From contig JYOE01000026.1 of NCBI GenBank assembly GCA_000955875.1, positions 126,486 through 190,485 on the forward strand: a DNA stretch of 64,000 nt, written 5' to 3'. Position 1 is the first letter of the stretch. Every line of letters starts with the position of its first letter. Of the stretch, positions 15,418 to 23,023 are shown piece after piece. The position numbers and the translations under genes are program-made. The notes under the pieces were generated by a model. That model was not told where the DNA came from. It worked only from the letters and a program-made list of their open reading frames with translations, and did no database searches. The stretch is from Terrabacter sp. 28 (GTDB lineage Bacteria > Actinomycetota > Actinomycetes > Actinomycetales > Dermatophilaceae).

Positions 15418-16926
15418 TCAGTAGTCGTCGGGGTACGGAGCGGCCAGGACGAACCGCGGTTCGTCGTGGGCCGGCTGGTAGGTGCACAGGAGTCGTTCGA
15501 GGGCCGACCGCACCTCGTCCACCGCGTTGCGTGACGAGGCCTCGAAGAGCGCACCGAGGCGGTCCTCGAAATCGGGGTCGGTCGCGTCGGTCCAGGTGCT
15601 GAAGATGCGTGGGTGGCTCGTCTGCCGGCGGTCCTCCTGTGAGGAGAAGAGCGCCTCGTGCAGCTTCTCCCCCGGCCGCAGTCCCGTGTAGCGGAAGTCC
15701 GGTTCGGGCAGGCCCAGCTGTCGGCAGTAGTTGCGCGCCAGGTCGGTGATGCGCACGGGCTGGCCCATGTCGAGCACGAACGTCTCTCCGCCCCGGGCCA
15801 GGTGGGCGGCCTCCAGCACGAGGCCCACCGCCTCCTCGATCGTCATGAAGAAACGCGTCACGTCGGGATCGGTGATCGTGAACGGCTCGTCGTTGCGCAC
15901 CTGCTCGGCGAGGACGTGCAGCAGCGATCCACGGCTGCCCAGCACGTTGCCGAAGCGGACCGCCGAGACGATCGTCCCGCCCGAGCGCCTCGACGCGTGA
16001 CGCGTCACCCGCTCGGCCAGCTGCTTCGTGGCCCCGAGGACCGACGTCGGGTCGGCGGCCTTGTCGGTGGAGATGAGGATGAACCTGCCGACGCCGTGGT
16101 CGACGGCCGCCGTCACGACGTTGAGCGTCCCGGCGACGTTGGACTTCACGCCTTCGCACGGGTGGCGCTCGAGCATCGGAAGGTGCTTGAGCGCCGCCGC
16201 GTGGAAGACGATGTCCGGGCGAACGTCGGCGATGACCTGCCGCATCCGGGAGGCGTCACGGATGTCGGCCACGACGATGTCGTCGGAGTCGAGCAGACCC
16301 GCGCCCGTCAGCTCGAGCTGGAGCCGGTGGAGGTTCGACTCGTCGTGGTCGAGCATGACGAGCCGCTCGGGTCCGAACCCGTTGACCTGGCGGCACAGCT
16401 CACTGCCGATCGAGCCGCCGGCACCGGTGACGAGCACGCGCCGACCGGTGATGGTGGCCTGCACCTCCGGTGACACGACGTGCATCTCGGGTCGACCGAT
16501 GAGCGAGCCGACCTCCAGCGAGCGCAGGTCGGTGCCGACGACGTCGCGCTGCAGCATCGAGACGAAGGAGGGCAGGTGGCGCACGCTCGCCCCGACCCGG
16601 GCGGCAGTCGTGGCCAGGACGCGGACCTGCTCGGCCGGCAGTCCGGGGATGGCGAGCAGCACGACGTCGACGCGCTGCACCGTCACGACCGAGAGCAGGT
16701 CGGACAGGGCGCCGAGGACCGGCAGCCGGCGCACGACGCGCTTGCTCGTGTCGTCGTCGAGGAAACCGATCGGTGCCAGGCCGAAGTCGCGCACCCTCTC
16801 GAGGTCCCGCGCGAGCGCCCGGCCGGCCTCGCCCGCACCGATGATGAGGGTCCGCAGGCCCTTCTGGAGCGTCGGCACGAAGCCGATCTCCTCGGGCGCC
16901 CATCCGTAGGTCAGTGTCGTGGTCAT
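15418..16926 (-). CDS. UDP-sugar 4,6-dehydratase (PglF/CapD-like), soluble form
   Basis: A 502-aa polysaccharide biosynthesis protein. A first Rossmann domain (LIIGAGEAGRALARDL, about 27-42) is followed by the SDR catalytic domain with TGAGGSIGSEL, AALKHLPMLE, STDKAADP and RFGNVLGSRGS. WbpM/PglF homologues convert UDP-GlcNAc to a 4-keto-6-deoxy sugar. They usually have four N-terminal membrane helices; these are missing, so the enzyme is predicted cytosolic. It is translationally coupled (ATGA) to the DegT aminotransferase, the expected next enzyme in making a UDP-4-amino-4,6-dideoxy sugar. Confidence 0.85.
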   Translation of the reverse strand: MTTTLTYGWAPEEIGFVPTLQKGLRTLIIGAGEAGRALARDLERVRDFGLAPIGFLDDDTSKRVVRRLPVLGALSDLLSVVTVQRVDVVLLAIPGLPAEQVRVLATTAARVGASVRHLPSFVSMLQRDVVGTDLRSLEVGSLIGRPEMHVVSPEVQATITGRRVLVTGAGGSIGSELCRQVNGFGPERLVMLDHDESNLHRLQLELTGAGLLDSDDIVVADIRDASRMRQVIADVRPDIVFHAAALKHLPMLERHPCEGVKSNVAGTLNVVTAAVDHGVGRFILISTDKAADPTSVLGATKQLAERVTRHASRRSGGTIVSAVRFGNVLGSRGSLLHVLAEQVRNDEPFTITDPDVTRFFMTIEEAVGLVLEAAHLARGGETFVLDMGQPVRITDLARNYCRQLGLPEPDFRYTGLRPGEKLHEALFSSQEDRRQTSHPRIFSTWTDATDPDFEDRLGALFEASSRNAVDEVRSALERLLCTYQPAHDEPRFVLAAPYPDDY

Positions 16927-18179
16927 TCCTGGATCCCCCTTCGTGAACAGTCGGCCAGCGCGGTGCAGACCTGGTCGACCTCTGCGTCCGTGACGACCGC
17001 GTCCATCGGCAGCGACAGGATGCGGTCGAAGACCTGGTCGGCGCCGGGCAGTCCCTCCGCAGGGACGATGCAGTGGTCCCTGAACCAGGTGAGGTGGTGG
17101 AGCGGGATGAAGTGCACCGACGTCATCACGCCGCGGGCGCGCAGCGCGTCGATGAGCTCGTCACGCCCCATCCCGTATGCCGGCTCCACCCGGACCGTGT
17201 AGAGGTGCCAGGCGTGTCGACCCGCGAGCGCCCTTGGAGGACGGCGCAGTCCGGGGATGCCGCTGAGCCCCTCGTCGTAGCGGGCAGCCACCACGGCACG
17301 GCGCGCCTGGTCGGCATCGAAGTGCCGAAGCTGGGCCCGCCCGATGGCCGCCTGGACGTCGGTCATGTTCGCCTTGAGCCCGTCGACGGCGACGTCGTAG
17401 CGCCAGCCCCCGCCGGGCAGGTAGCGCCGCCACGCGTCGGCCGACATGCCGTGCAGCCGGGCCTTGCGGAGGCGCCCGGCCAGCTCGGGGTCGTCGGTCG
17501 TCACCATGCCGCCCTCGCCGATCGCGAGGTTCTTGGTGGCGTAGAAGCTGAAGCACGTGGCGCGGGAGATGCTGCCGACCGGCTCGTCGCCGACGACGGT
17601 TCCCAGCGCGTGCGCCGCGTCCTCCACGACGTGGTCGATGTCGACCCCAGCGGCCTCGGCGAGCGCTCGCACGTCGCTCGGCAGGCCTGCCAGGTGGACG
17701 ACGACGAGGGCATCGACGCCGCCGCAGCCGGCGGCTGCCGCGGCCACGTTCGCGCACGAGGGCATCGCGGTGCCCGGGTCGACGTCGGCGAGGACGGGCA
17801 CGTGCCCCGCGTGCCGGATGGCGGCGGCGGCACCGCAGAAGGTCACTGTCGACATGAGCACCTTCGAGCCGGGCGGCAGGTCCAGCGCTCGCAGCGCCAG
17901 CTCGATCGCCGCCGTGCACGAGCTGACGGCGACCCCGTGCTCGGCGCCGACGTACGCGGCGAGCTCGGACTCGAACTCGATCACCTGCTGTCCCGAGGTC
18001 ACCCAGCCGGACTCGAGCACGTCGGCCACGGCCTGTCGGGCCTCCGGGCAGATGCGGGTCCGCGTGAAGGGCACGACGTGCGGCGCCGGGCTGGCGGCGA
18101 CCGCGTACGGCGGGGTCGGCCCGGCGTCCGGGTGGCCGGGCCTCGCGTGCACTGCGGGTCGCCGGGCGATCTCAACCAC
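16923..18179 (-). CDS. DegT/DnrJ/EryC1/StrS aminotransferase
   Basis: A 418-aa PLP-dependent sugar aminotransferase. Visible motifs are SSCTAAIELALRAL (cofactor phosphate site), VVEDAAHALG with the PLP-binding Asp, and SFYATKNLAIGEGG containing the Schiff-base Lys. It would aminate the 4-keto sugar made by the adjacent dehydratase. The GTG start at 18179 overlaps the orphan regulator gene by 8 nt. The N-terminal 35 residues are a proline-rich extension relative to the usual family start, so a later start is possible. Confidence 0.87.
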   Translation of the reverse strand: MVEIARRPAVHARPGHPDAGPTPPYAVAASPAPHVVPFTRTRICPEARQAVADVLESGWVTSGQQVIEFESELAAYVGAEHGVAVSSCTAAIELALRALDLPPGSKVLMSTVTFCGAAAAIRHAGHVPVLADVDPGTAMPSCANVAAAAAGCGGVDALVVVHLAGLPSDVRALAEAAGVDIDHVVEDAAHALGTVVGDEPVGSISRATCFSFYATKNLAIGEGGMVTTDDPELAGRLRKARLHGMSADAWRRYLPGGGWRYDVAVDGLKANMTDVQAAIGRAQLRHFDADQARRAVVAARYDEGLSGIPGLRRPPRALAGRHAWHLYTVRVEPAYGMGRDELIDALRARGVMTSVHFIPLHHLTWFRDHCIVPAEGLPGADQVFDRILSLPMDAVVTDAEVDQVCTALADCSRRGIQE

Positions 18180-18819
18180 GGACCTGCACCTCGCTCGTGG
18201 TCATCGCCACCGCGGCGGAGGCGGAGTGGACGTGCAGCTTGCGCAGGATGCGCCGCACGTAGGTCCGGACCGTGTTGTCCGACAGCCCGAGGGAGACGCC
18301 GACGTCCCGCCTGCTCATGCCGGAGGCGAGGCAGTCGAGGACTGCGGCCTCGCGCGGTGTCAGCGCCTCGCGCGCCAGCCTGGCCGACGCGGGATGACGG
18401 GCCAGGGCGGCCGCCAGCAGGGCCCGCACCGGCTCTGCCGGCAGGTGTGCCTCGCCTCCGGCCACTTTCTCGAGGGCCTCGAGCAGCTCCCGGACCCCCG
18501 AGCTGCGCAGCACCCAGCCACCCACACCCCAGGCGAGCGCCTCGGACAGCTGCTCCTCGTCGTCCGGCTCCACGAGGACGACGACGCCCACGTCGGGGGC
18601 GGCCGCTCGCAGGCGTGCGAGGTCCGCGATGCGGTTCTCGTCGTCGAGGCCCATGGCCACCACGTCGCACCCGCGGGTCAGACCCCGCGCCACGGCGGCG
18701 TCCACCGTCAGGGCGGTCCCGACGAGTCGGAGCTGTCGCTGGGCCAGGAGGACCAAGGCGAACGCGTCGAGGAAGCCTTGGCGGGAGTCGACCAGAACGA
18801 CGCTGGCATCCTGCTTCAT
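18172..18819 (-). CDS. LuxR/NarL-type orphan regulator with degenerate receiver
   Basis: A 215-aa protein with a receiver-like N-terminus and a LuxR helix-turn-helix C-terminus (LTPREAAVLDCLASGMS, DNTVRTYVRRILRKL). The receiver has lost its phosphorylation chemistry: the acidic pair is Asp11-Ser12, the phosphoacceptor position is Gly57 (CDVVAMGLDD) and the conserved Lys is Arg105. It is probably phosphorylation-independent. The ATG at 18819 is chosen over a TTG at 18828; a weak -10 (CAGATT) ends 7 nt before it, suggesting a leaderless transcript. A 22-bp box lies upstream and the gene leads the sugar operon, making it a candidate local activator. Confidence 0.82.
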   Translation of the reverse strand: MKQDASVVLVDSRQGFLDAFALVLLAQRQLRLVGTALTVDAAVARGLTRGCDVVAMGLDDENRIADLARLRAAAPDVGVVVLVEPDDEEQLSEALAWGVGGWVLRSSGVRELLEALEKVAGGEAHLPAEPVRALLAAALARHPASARLAREALTPREAAVLDCLASGMSRRDVGVSLGLSDNTVRTYVRRILRKLHVHSASAAVAMTTSEVQVRG

Positions 18820-18868
18820 GGCACTCAATCTGCCGTCGCCGCGTCGCCGCCGGACCCCCTGCCCGGGG

Positions 18869-18890
18869 GACCCTCGCCTACGTCAAACGG
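18869..18890 (-). promoter_or_regulatory. Candidate activator box for the orphan LuxR gene
   Basis: Minus-strand reading starts CCGTTTGACGTAGGCG. Twenty of 22 positions match the box before the wzz-like operon, and the distance to the candidate -10 (18832-18827) is the same 37 bp. An imperfect inverted repeat, GGACCCCC/GGGGGACCC, lies next to it. Confidence 0.6.
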
Positions 18891-18929
18891 CCTACGCCCG
18901 GACGGGCACGCGGCCGCGCGCTCCCCTGG

Positions 18930-19583
18930 TCAGGCTCGTCGCACGTGCGGTGGCCAGTTGATGTCCGTGCCATGGGCGGCGACGAGGGCCACCGCCTGGA
19001 GCCGGGAGTGGACGCCGATCTTCGTCAGCAGGTTCTGGACGTGTGTGCGGGCGGTGCTGCGGCGGACGTTGAGCGACGTGGCGATCTCCTCGGTGCCGAG
19101 GCCATCGGCGATGCAGCGCAGCACCTCCCACTCGCGGTCGGTGAGGAAGGTCAGCATCCAGAGCGGGTCGTCCGCGGCGTCGACCGTGCGCAGGGCAGCC
19201 TGCAGGGCGCCGGGCTCCACGGCCAGGTGCCCACCGATTGCGAGGTCGATCGACTCGATGAGGTGGAGCAGCCCTCGGTCCTTGCGGACGTAGCCGGAGG
19301 CGCCGAGGGCGATCGCGTTGCGCACCACAGAGCTGGAGTTGTCCGCGGAGAAGATGAGCACCTTGGTGCCCGGCGACACCTGCCGGATCAGCGGCAGGAC
19401 GTCGAGGCCCGAGCCGTCCGGAAAGTTGACGTCGAGCAGGCAGGCGTCCGGTTGGGTGGCTCGCACGGCGTCCAGGGCTTCGGGCGGCGCGTGCGTGCTC
19501 ACCACGTCGTAGCCGAGTCCCGTGAGGGCGGCGCCGAGCGTGTCGAGGATGAGCTCGTGGTCGTCGCACAGCACGAGCTTCAT
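18930..19583 (-). CDS. NarL/LuxR-family response regulator
   Basis: A 217-aa response regulator with an intact receiver: Asp7-Asp8 acidic pair, phosphoacceptor Asp51 (CLLDVNFPDG) and Lys102. The C-terminal LuxR-type HTH reads LTDREWEVLRCIADGLG and TARTHVQNLLTKIGV. It is encoded 12 nt after the short histidine kinase gene and is its likely partner. Placed between the kinase and the polysaccharide operon, it is a candidate regulator of that locus. Confidence 0.88.
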   Translation of the reverse strand: MKLVLCDDHELILDTLGAALTGLGYDVVSTHAPPEALDAVRATQPDACLLDVNFPDGSGLDVLPLIRQVSPGTKVLIFSADNSSSVVRNAIALGASGYVRKDRGLLHLIESIDLAIGGHLAVEPGALQAALRTVDAADDPLWMLTFLTDREWEVLRCIADGLGTEEIATSLNVRRSTARTHVQNLLTKIGVHSRLQAVALVAAHGTDINWPPHVRRA

Positions 19584-19595
19584 GGCGTGTCCATC

Positions 19596-20231
19596 TCAGC
19601 GGGCGACAGCATCGGACCGCGACTGGAGCGCGATGTCCGCGGTGGCCCCGCCGTCCGGCCGTGCCGCCAGCCTGAAGCGGCCGCGGCAGGCGGCCACCAT
19701 CGCCCGGGTGGTCGCCAGCCCGATCGACGTGCGCGGAGCGACCCGGCCGAGGCCGGGACCGTCGTCGAGCACCCGGATGTGGAAGCCGTCGTCACAGCTG
19801 CCCACCCAGATGAGGACGTGGCCGGTCGGGCCGGCCGCTCGCACGGCGTTGTCGACGAGGCAGCCGAGGGCCCGGGCCAGCGCGATCGGCCGCGCCATGA
19901 CGTGCCCGTCGCCGACCACCTCGACGTCGATCGTCGTCGACGTCGACATCCGGGCCCGCGTCGCAGTCTCCTTGGCCAGCGTGCAGGCGTCGACGTCGGT
20001 CGGATGGTCTCCGGCCGCTCCGTCGAGACTCGCCGTCACGAGCGCGGCCAGCCAGGTGGCCTGCTCCTGGATGTTGCTGAGTCGCTCGCGGACGTCGCCC
20101 TGCGACGTCTCGGACAGCAACAGGATCGCCGCGAGCGGCTCACGCAGGTCGTGCAGCAGCGACCTGACGGGATCCGTGTCAGGACCTCGCCACGTCATGG
20201 TGTCATTCGGTCCGACGACGTCGTCGACCAT
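19596..20231 (-). CDS. Short soluble sensor histidine kinase
   Basis: A 211-aa kinase core: H-box SLLHDLREPLAA with His27, then an HATPase domain with N-box CLVDNAV (Asn128) and G-boxes DDGPGLG (156-162) and GLATTRAMV. No membrane segment or recognisable sensor domain is present, so the signal is either intracellular or delivered by another protein. Its ATG at 20231 precedes the response regulator gene by 12 nt, forming a two-gene operon. Confidence 0.82.
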   Translation of the reverse strand: MVDDVVGPNDTMTWRGPDTDPVRSLLHDLREPLAAILLLSETSQGDVRERLSNIQEQATWLAALVTASLDGAAGDHPTDVDACTLAKETATRARMSTSTTIDVEVVGDGHVMARPIALARALGCLVDNAVRAAGPTGHVLIWVGSCDDGFHIRVLDDGPGLGRVAPRTSIGLATTRAMVAACRGRFRLAARPDGGATADIALQSRSDAVAR

Positions 20232-20715
20232 GGTCTCTCACCCCCAGGCACGAAGCCCTCCTTGCCCGGGAGACACGCCAGTTTTTTTCGAGCGGATCTC
20301 CCCCCGCGGCCGCATCCTCGCCCCCCGAGGCATGTGCGGCCGTAACCACAGGCTACGTCCGAAGCCCCGGAACACACCGCTTTCGACCGTAACTTTCAGC
20401 CTTTTTCCATTTAGGCGCAAGGGATTTCACGTTTCTGGGAATTTGCCGCGAGTAGATGACGGACATGTCGCGACAGGTCGGTCGACCCACCCCCGGCAAC
20501 CCCAGGACCCCGACCAACGCCCGGCGTGTCGGTCCAACGGTTTTTGCGAAGACTGTGCAGTAACCGGACAAATGGGTTGTAATTGCCCCACCCGTGCCGC
20601 GGCCCCTGACGGCCCCTCTCCACGCAACCGGGTTCACAACACAACACCCCTCGCGCCCTGCCACCCTGCCTCGCGCCCGGGTGGGTCTCGCACACCCTGT
20701 TTCGGAGAACTCGTC
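20232..20715. other. AT-rich divergent promoter region
   Basis: A 484-bp gap between the histidine kinase gene (minus) and the secreted M15-like protein (plus). It is much more AT-rich than its surroundings around 20280-20600, with T and A runs, and probably holds promoters for both genes. A weak relative of the polysaccharide-locus box (GGCTACGTCCGAAGCC, 20351-20366) lies on the kinase side. I searched by eye for a ydaO-type c-di-AMP riboswitch, common before such hydrolases, and did not find its conserved core. Confidence 0.55.
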
Positions 20716-21714
20716 ATGAACCACACAGCCCTGTCCCGACGCCGGTCCCCGCGCGGCACGCTCAGCCTGTTGCTCGCAACGCTCGTCGCGCTCGCCCTCG
20801 TCTGGACCGTCGCGCCGGCCGCCACCGCGGGTGGCACCAGCACGCCGCCCGTCCCGCCCACGCCCACGGGCCTGCCCGCCGGCATCGAGCGGCTCTCGCC
20901 CTACGTGCCCGGGGTCGCCTGCGACATGCGCAACCGGGCCGGCACGGTCAAGCTCGCCCAGCTCATCAAGGCGACGTACGCCAACACCTACGGGCTGGTG
21001 CGGTCGTGCACCTCGGCGACGAAGCCGTCGGAGCACTACGACGGGCGCGCGGTGGACACGTTCTTCAACGTGCGCGACACGACGCAGCGCACCAACGCCA
21101 ACGCCCTCATCGCATGGCTGCTCGCGACCGACAAGGCGGGCAACCCGTACGCGAACGCCCGCCGCCTCGGGGTCATGTACATCATCTGGAACAACAAGAT
21201 GTGGAGCTCCTACCGCTCCTCCGAGGGCTGGCGTCCCTACAGCTCCTGCGCGACGATGCCGACGACGGCGTACGACACCACGTGCCACCGCAACCACATC
21301 CACATCTCGCTGTCGTGGGAGGGTGCGCTGGGCCGCACCTCCTTCTGGAGCAAGCAGGTCGCCCCCGCCGACTGGGGCCCCTGCCGTCCCGCGGCGCTGA
21401 ACTGGGCCTCGATCTACCTGGCCGCCAACCCTCGACGCTGCTCGACCTACCCGACCGTCGCGGCGCCCGCCGGGGCCAGCGCGCTGCTGAAGGAGATGGT
21501 GCCGAGCTCGGGGATGCTGCTCAAGCCCGGCATGACCGGGCCGGCCGTCAAGACGATCCAGAAGGCCCTCGGAGTGTCGGCCACCGGGACCTTCGCCTCC
21601 ACGACCCAGACTCGCCTCAAGGCCTGGCAGTCCGCCCACCACCTCCCGGCGACCGGCGTCATGTGGCAGGCCACGTGGGTGGCCATGCTGGACGCGAACG
21701 GCATGCGCCGCTGA
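20716..21714 (+). CDS. Secreted M15-like peptidase with peptidoglycan-binding domain
   Basis: A 332-aa exported protein. A signal peptide ends near residue 38 (APAATA). The central domain shows the Zn-binding pattern of LAS/M15-type enzymes: His107 and Asp114 in EHYDGRAVD, and HRNHIHISL at 191-199. The C-terminus (about 265-330) is a PG_binding_1 repeat (LKPGMTGPAVKTIQKALG). The likely role is cleavage or binding of cell-wall peptides. The ATG at 20716 has GGAGAA about 6 nt upstream. Confidence 0.83.
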   Translation: MNHTALSRRRSPRGTLSLLLATLVALALVWTVAPAATAGGTSTPPVPPTPTGLPAGIERLSPYVPGVACDMRNRAGTVKLAQLIKATYANTYGLVRSCTSATKPSEHYDGRAVDTFFNVRDTTQRTNANALIAWLLATDKAGNPYANARRLGVMYIIWNNKMWSSYRSSEGWRPYSSCATMPTTAYDTTCHRNHIHISLSWEGALGRTSFWSKQVAPADWGPCRPAALNWASIYLAANPRRCSTYPTVAAPAGASALLKEMVPSSGMLLKPGMTGPAVKTIQKALGVSATGTFASTTQTRLKAWQSAHHLPATGVMWQATWVAMLDANGMRR

Positions 21715-21722
21715 CCCGCTGA

Positions 21723-21742
21723 CCGTACGCGTACGCGTACGG
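21723..21742. terminator. 20-bp perfect palindrome between convergent genes
   Basis: CCGTACGCGTACGCGTACGG is fully self-complementary and fills most of the 40-bp gap between the M15-like gene and the MFS gene, which converge. It could form a bidirectional terminator-like hairpin, though there is no T tract, or be a protein binding site. Confidence 0.5.
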
Positions 21743-21754
21743 CCTCCCCGCGGC

Positions 21755-23023
21755 TCAGGCCGCGTGGGAGGTCGTCGGCGCGTACGCCAGGTCGACGGCC
21801 GTGCGCACGCGGCGGTGCGGCCAGGTCGCGGCGAGGAGCGCCACGAGGGCCAGGCAGACGGCGGCACAGATCGTGACGCCCCAGTACGCGTTCGTGTGCT
21901 GCCCGACCCACCCGGCGGCGAGGTAGGACGCGCCGGCCGCGGCGATGGAGACCGAGCCGGCGAGGCTGAAGATGCGACCGCGGAGCTCCGGCTCGGTGAC
22001 CAGGGCGAACGTCGCCTGCAGCGGGACCATGAACGCCTGGAGCATGCCCGAGCCGAAGAACAGGATCGCCACCACCCAGATCGGTGGGCGCAGTGCGGTG
22101 GCGAGCAGCGGCAGCGGCATGCACAGCGCCAGCGGCACGATGGACCGGTTCTGCTGGTGCACGTCGCGGCGACCGATGAGCACGATGCCGACGACGGCCC
22201 CGACGATGGGGGCGGCCATGAGCACCCCACCCCAACCGTTCTGACCGGCGATCGGGATGGCCAGCGCCTCCGGGGCCGCGATGCCGAGGCAGGCCACGGC
22301 GCTGAGCGTGACCAGCCGCGCCAGCACGGGATGCCGGGCCAGGTCGCCGGCTGCGGTGGACAGGTCGCGGGCGAAGCCACGCAGGCCCCGGCCACGCTCA
22401 CCCGTGACGGGGCGCAGCTGCACGACGAAGAGGATGACGAGGGCGGCCACGACGAAGGTGAGGAGGTCGAAGAGCAGACCGGTCTCGGGGCCGAGCAGGG
22501 CCACGAGGGCACCACCGACGGCCAGCCCGATGGCCTGGTTGAACTGCTCGGACATGGCACCGAGGCCGACCGCCCTGGCGTAGAGGTGCCGGTCCTCGAA
22601 CAGGTCGGTGAGCAGCACCATGTTCGAGGCGGCCGAGGCGCCCCCGATGAGCTCGAGCGCGAAGAGGACGAGGAACATCACCCACAGCGCGGACCCCTGC
22701 ATGACGAGCCACATCAGGCCGAGCACGCACGTGGCTCGGAGCAGGTGCGACCAGATGAGCACCCACTTGTAGGGGAACCGGTCGACGATGGGCCCGATGA
22801 GGCTGCGGCCGAAGAAGGTCGGCACGAGGCTGACCGCGAGGGTGGTCGCAGTGGCCAGCGGCGACCGGGTGCGCTCGAACACCACCGCTGCGATCGTGAC
22901 GCGCGCGATGTAGTCGCCCCACATGGACAGGGCGTTCGCGAGGAAGATCGGCAGGAACCGAGGCACGCGTAGGACGGCGGCGTATGTCGGCACGACGCTG
23001 CCGGTCCCCTGACTCGAGCTCAC
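21755..23023 (-). CDS. MFS transporter
   Basis: A 422-aa major facilitator protein with about 12 helices, resembling the enterobactin-exporter/MFS_3 type (ALSMWGDYIARVTIAAVVFERT near the N-terminus, FGRSLIGPIVDRFPYK loop, PLQATFALVTEPELRGRIFSL in the second half). Substrate unknown. The GTG start overlaps the glnE stop (GTGA), so it is probably co-expressed with glnE, though no functional link is evident. Confidence 0.83.
   Translation of the reverse strand: MSSSQGTGSVVPTYAAVLRVPRFLPIFLANALSMWGDYIARVTIAAVVFERTRSPLATATTLAVSLVPTFFGRSLIGPIVDRFPYKWVLIWSHLLRATCVLGLMWLVMQGSALWVMFLVLFALELIGGASAASNMVLLTDLFEDRHLYARAVGLGAMSEQFNQAIGLAVGGALVALLGPETGLLFDLLTFVVAALVILFVVQLRPVTGERGRGLRGFARDLSTAAGDLARHPVLARLVTLSAVACLGIAAPEALAIPIAGQNGWGGVLMAAPIVGAVVGIVLIGRRDVHQQNRSIVPLALCMPLPLLATALRPPIWVVAILFFGSGMLQAFMVPLQATFALVTEPELRGRIFSLAGSVSIAAAGASYLAAGWVGQHTNAYWGVTICAAVCLALVALLAATWPHRRVRTAVDLAYAPTTSHAA

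Noticed and set aside
20270..20715. Possible c-di-AMP (ydaO-type) riboswitch before the cell-wall hydrolase gene
   Set aside because: Such riboswitches are common there in actinobacteria, but the conserved core segments were not found by eye.
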